From assembly GCA_021793635.1 (NCBI GenBank), contig JAJYSI010000126.1, forward strand, positions 1 through 8,237: DNA of 8,237 bases. The letters run 5' to 3'. The position numbers and the translations under genes were made by a program. Shown one piece after another: positions 6,416-8,237 of the stretch (position 1 is its first letter; the number at the start of each line of letters is the position of its first letter). Origin of the DNA: Bacteroidota bacterium (GTDB lineage Bacteria > Bacteroidota > Ignavibacteria > Ignavibacteriales > Ignavibacteriaceae). The notes under the pieces are model-generated. The model searched no databases, was not told the DNA's origin, and was given only the letters and a program-made list of their open reading frames with translations.

Positions 6416-6435
6416 CACCTGCTTCGAAGGAGGTG
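6416..6435 (+). repeat. Imperfect hairpin, probable left-end structure of the IS200-type element
   Basis: CACCT (6416-6420) pairs with AGGTG (6431-6435) around CTTC/GAAG with one G-G mismatch. It lies about 40 bases before the tnpA start, where IS200/IS605 elements carry the subterminal hairpin recognised by TnpA. It contains a perfect Shine-Dalgarno sequence, AAGGAGGTGAT, partly buried in the stem. Confidence 0.5.
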
Positions 6436-6476
6436 ATGTTCTTTTGGCTATGCCGTGAAAATATTAAAATTAAGTT

Positions 6477-6626
6477 ATGAATAAATTTAAGAAATTAAGC
6501 CATGTAATATATAGATGTGATTATCATATAGTATGGACACCCAAATATCGTTTCAGAGTATTGGAAGGAATAATAAAACAGCAATTGAAAGAAGATATAG
6601 AATTGTTATTAGTTTGTCTATATTAA
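6477..6626 (+). pseudogene. tnpA: Truncated IS200/IS605-family TnpA (Y1 transposase) remnant
   Basis: Only 49 codons remain of a protein usually about 130-150 residues long. The N-terminus shows the IS200 signature: LSHVIYRCDYHIVWTPKYR followed by FRVLEG and KQQLKEDIELLL. After that the frame turns to unrelated residues and stops at 6624. The HUH motif (normally near residues 60-70) and the catalytic Tyr are gone, so the copy cannot be active. It is the only recognisable gene on the plus strand. A 14-codon ORF (6436-6480) ends in a TGA overlapping the tnpA ATG (ATGA). It starts immediately after a strong Shine-Dalgarno, possibly too close to function. The element's right end was not identified; a deletion probably removed it together with the 3' part of tnpA. 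Confidence 0.88.
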
Positions 6627-6657
6627 AGCTACTTATTATTTAGAGCCAACTTCAAGG

Positions 6658-7182
6658 TTATTCATCGCTTTCGCCTTTAGTTTCATTATCAAGAGTTTGA
6701 TATTGTTCTTTAGTCAACGTTGGAAGCTTTTTAGTAAAAGCAACGATAGCCCAAATCATCTCGTCAGAGTGCGTTGGACCGAATGCCGGCATACCCGTCA
6801 TCTTTAAACCGTTTTTGGTTATCCAAAAAAGCTGCTGTGGAGTCCAATCCTTAGCTGCTCTTGAAAGCAAAGGCGGATGAGGATAAAGTCCTTTTGCTAT
6901 TTCACTCTGCTCAATGCCCGGAGCGCCGTGACAGCCTACGCACATTTCTCTATAATGAATAAAGCCCATCTTTACTAAGGATGAATCGGAAAGATCCGGA
7001 GCTTTAAGATCATTATTTGCATTATGCATAATTGAATTATCTCTTACGGTATTCATCATCCATAAAGTCGGCTTGTCGTGAGGAACCAGTGCGCTTATAT
7101 TATATATGCCGGAATAAATGAAAATAAGATACCCAATAATAAAAGCTGCTATTACAGAACCTGCTCCTACTAAATATTTCAT
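6658..7182 (-). CDS. Membrane-anchored monohaem cytochrome c
   Basis: This 174-residue class I c-type cytochrome is held in the membrane by an uncleaved N-terminal helix (about residues 4-24), with the haem domain in the periplasm. The haem motif is CVGCH (81-85), followed by GAPG. The distal ligand is probably Met131 in MTGMPAFGPTHSDE, a segment typical of small diffusible-type cytochromes in quinol-oxidising chains. The C-terminus is acidic. A GAGGTGGG ribosome site lies just before the ATG. It lies 59 bases after the end of the ccmF remnant, so it may share that transcript. Its likely role is single-electron transfer between a membrane quinol oxidoreductase and a terminal acceptor; the partner is not in the window. 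Confidence 0.93.
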   Translation of the reverse strand: MKYLVGAGSVIAAFIIGYLIFIYSGIYNISALVPHDKPTLWMMNTVRDNSIMHNANNDLKAPDLSDSSLVKMGFIHYREMCVGCHGAPGIEQSEIAKGLYPHPPLLSRAAKDWTPQQLFWITKNGLKMTGMPAFGPTHSDEMIWAIVAFTKKLPTLTKEQYQTLDNETKGESDE

Positions 7183-7241
7183 GAGCCCACCTCATATTTT
7201 TTGTTAAGAAATTAGTTATTTATAAAAATCAGCTACATGAG

Positions 7242-7791
7242 CTAAATATTTAAAATTTTATTTTCATTATTCCTTCTTAAAACAACTAAAACAAAGCCAA
7301 TTGACATAACCGCTACGCCAAGCCAAACGAAGCTTATAAATGGTTTTGTGCTTAATAAAATTAAACGGGCTTTTAAAGAACGGCGTAACCATAACAATAA
7401 GAAAAACGATGATAAGAGAATATATTATCATGATGCTGGATTCCAAATCAGCTTTTTTAGAAGAATAATTTTGAAGAACAATTCCAACAATCACCGCAAG
7501 CAAAAGCCATAAAAGAAAGCTACCCTCCTGTCCGGCATAAAAAGTAGAAATTAAAAGTCCCGGAGATAAATTTGCACTACTATAATCAAAGACATACTTG
7601 TACTGATACTGGTGAGTTACGATTATATAAAGGAAAAACAAGCTTGTGACAATAACAAGAGCTGCAGATGCGTGATATGCATATCTTGCATAGAGGAGAG
7701 CATTTATATTTCCTTTTGATGCTTGATAATATTTAAAAACACTAAATAATGTAGCCACAAGTGCTAAATTTATTAATACATTTCCTATCAT
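7242..7791 (-). pseudogene. ccmF: ccmF (cytochrome c haem lyase subunit) with large internal deletion
   Basis: CcmF is a polytopic inner-membrane protein, usually 600 residues or more, that joins haem to apocytochromes. Here residues 1 to about 145 match its N-terminus: TM helices, a YSSANLSPGLL segment and the GQEGSFLLW motif (87-95). After SPFNF the frame turns to non-family residues and stops at 7267. In the +1 frame, 7364 to 7242 encodes 40 residues, including KPFISFVWLGVAVMSIGFV then VLVVLRRN, which look like the last TM helix and tail of CcmF. So the two ends of one gene are joined out of frame near 7365, and the haem-binding WWD domain and most helices are missing. The start lies 7 bases after the metal-binding gene. 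It could be a real deletion or an assembly misjoin. Confidence 0.8.
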
Positions 7792-7798
7792 ATTATAA

Positions 7799-8227
7799 TC
7801 ATTTTACTTTAAAGCCATGTTTAGTAAGATTATTTTTTGCTTGCGTCAGCGTAACTTCTTTTAGCTTCATACCGCATTTTGGATCGACTCCAGGCTTATC
7901 GGATAAAACATTAAAATCCATCGGGCATTGGTATATCTTACCGTCTTTATTATCGTCAATGGACTTCAGATTAATCACTCCTTTGTAGGCTATAGGGGAG
8001 GAATGATTTCCTTTCATCATTTCTTTGATATTTCCTTTCTTACCCATCTTCATACTGGTGTCCATCTTCATACTCTTATCCATTTTCATTTCGTGTTGTG
8101 TGGTTTTGCCTTTTGCAGCATCCTGTGCATACGACAAAGAAGCCGCTGTTAAAAGGATAACGGCCGAAAGAGCTGAAATTTTTATTATGCTTTTTCCCAT
8201 AAACCGGGATTTAACTTCGTTCAACAT
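7799..8227 (-). CDS. Exported Met-rich protein with heavy-metal-binding (CPM...KCGM) domain
   Basis: This 142-residue protein is predicted to be periplasmic. A signal peptide spans about residues 10-34 (KSIIKISALSAVILLTAAS, cleavage after SYA). The mature N-terminus is Met/Lys/His-rich, with repeats of the type SMKMD/SMKMG (about 46-62), suited to binding Cu(I) or Ag(I). Residues 99-121 (YQCPMDFNVLSDKPG to CGM) form a heavy-metal-binding module like that of copper-efflux proteins, with Cys101 and Cys118. Just before it, DDNKDGKI (91-98) resembles the start of an EF-hand/dockerin calcium loop but lacks the final acidic residue. No ribosome site is clear at 8227; the in-frame ATG at 8200 would give a more usual signal peptide length. 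It is likely a metal chaperone or copper-resistance factor. Confidence 0.85.
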   Translation of the reverse strand: MLNEVKSRFMGKSIIKISALSAVILLTAASLSYAQDAAKGKTTQHEMKMDKSMKMDTSMKMGKKGNIKEMMKGNHSSPIAYKGVINLKSIDDNKDGKIYQCPMDFNVLSDKPGVDPKCGMKLKEVTLTQAKNNLTKHGFKVK

Positions 8228-8237
8228 TTTATGTACT

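Larger units (their letters stand above)
6180..6657. other. 478-base stretch: operator region and IS200-type remnant
   Basis: It holds the merR-operon promoter/operator (about 6193-6228) at the left and a broken IS200/IS605 element with its end hairpin (about 6416-6626) at the right. Bases 6230-6400 show no gene or clear repeat. No strong terminator was seen after the cytochrome gene that ends at 6658. Confidence 0.7.

Noticed and set aside
7267..7791. The 174-codon frame as an intact short CcmF-like protein
   Set aside because: Its last ~29 residues are not family-like, while the +1 frame over the same bases reads as a CcmF-type C-terminal helix, so a deletion with frameshift explains it better.
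2175..8152. Long plus-strand open frames opposite the minus-strand genes
   Set aside because: They lie fully opposite well-supported genes, have no family-like motifs and no ribosome sites, so they are shadows.
1..8237. CRISPR array, tRNA, rRNA or riboswitch
   Set aside because: No regularly spaced direct repeats, cloverleaf or recognisable RNA core was seen; the inverted repeats present are not spaced as an array.

Overview
The window is AT-rich and almost entirely coded on the minus strand. The base composition, A-rich Shine-Dalgarno sites (AAAGGAA type), a GAFTDA-type NtrC regulator, a Met/Cys-rich periplasmic metal protein and GC-rich palindromic intergenic repeats suggest a member of the Bacteroidota/Chlorobiota (for example Ignavibacteria). 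No rRNA or other phylogenetic marker is present, so that placement is an inference.

Reading in the direction of transcription (right to left), the first block (8227-6658) is envelope metal and cytochrome biology. It holds an exported Met-rich protein with a CPM...KCGM heavy-metal-binding module, a ccmF (haem lyase) gene reduced to its N-terminal helices fused out of frame to its last ~40 residues, and a membrane-anchored monohaem cytochrome c. Next comes a 478-base non-coding stretch with a truncated IS200/IS605 tnpA on the plus strand (the only recognisable plus-strand gene) and a strong palindromic operator.

The second block (6179-2932) looks like one operon for sulfide/sulfane-sulfur handling: merR-type regulator with a Cys-rich C-terminal domain, FAD sulfide:quinone oxidoreductase (sqr), a DUF1641-type helical protein, a DsrC/TusE-family sulfur carrier keeping only the penultimate Cys, and a DsrE2-type sulfurtransferase. 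Gaps are 1-32 bp. The likely logic is that SQR oxidises sulfide at the membrane, the sulfane sulfur passes to DsrE2 and DsrC/TusE thiols, and the MerR protein controls the operon from the palindrome just upstream. A 440-base intergenic stretch follows, holding a ~162-bp element with 25-bp terminal inverted repeats (MITE-like) and two further palindromes.

The third block (2491-1) is a two-component system. A membrane histidine kinase carries a CYSCH haem-c motif in its periplasmic sensor domain. Two bases downstream is an NtrC-family sigma-54-dependent response regulator, which runs off the left edge.

Most notable are the MerR regulator with a 'two-CW'-like cysteine domain and its matching operator, the haem-c sensor kinase, the DsrC-like protein lacking CysB, the internally deleted ccmF, and the MITE-like element. 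All family assignments were made by eye from motifs; no database search was run.
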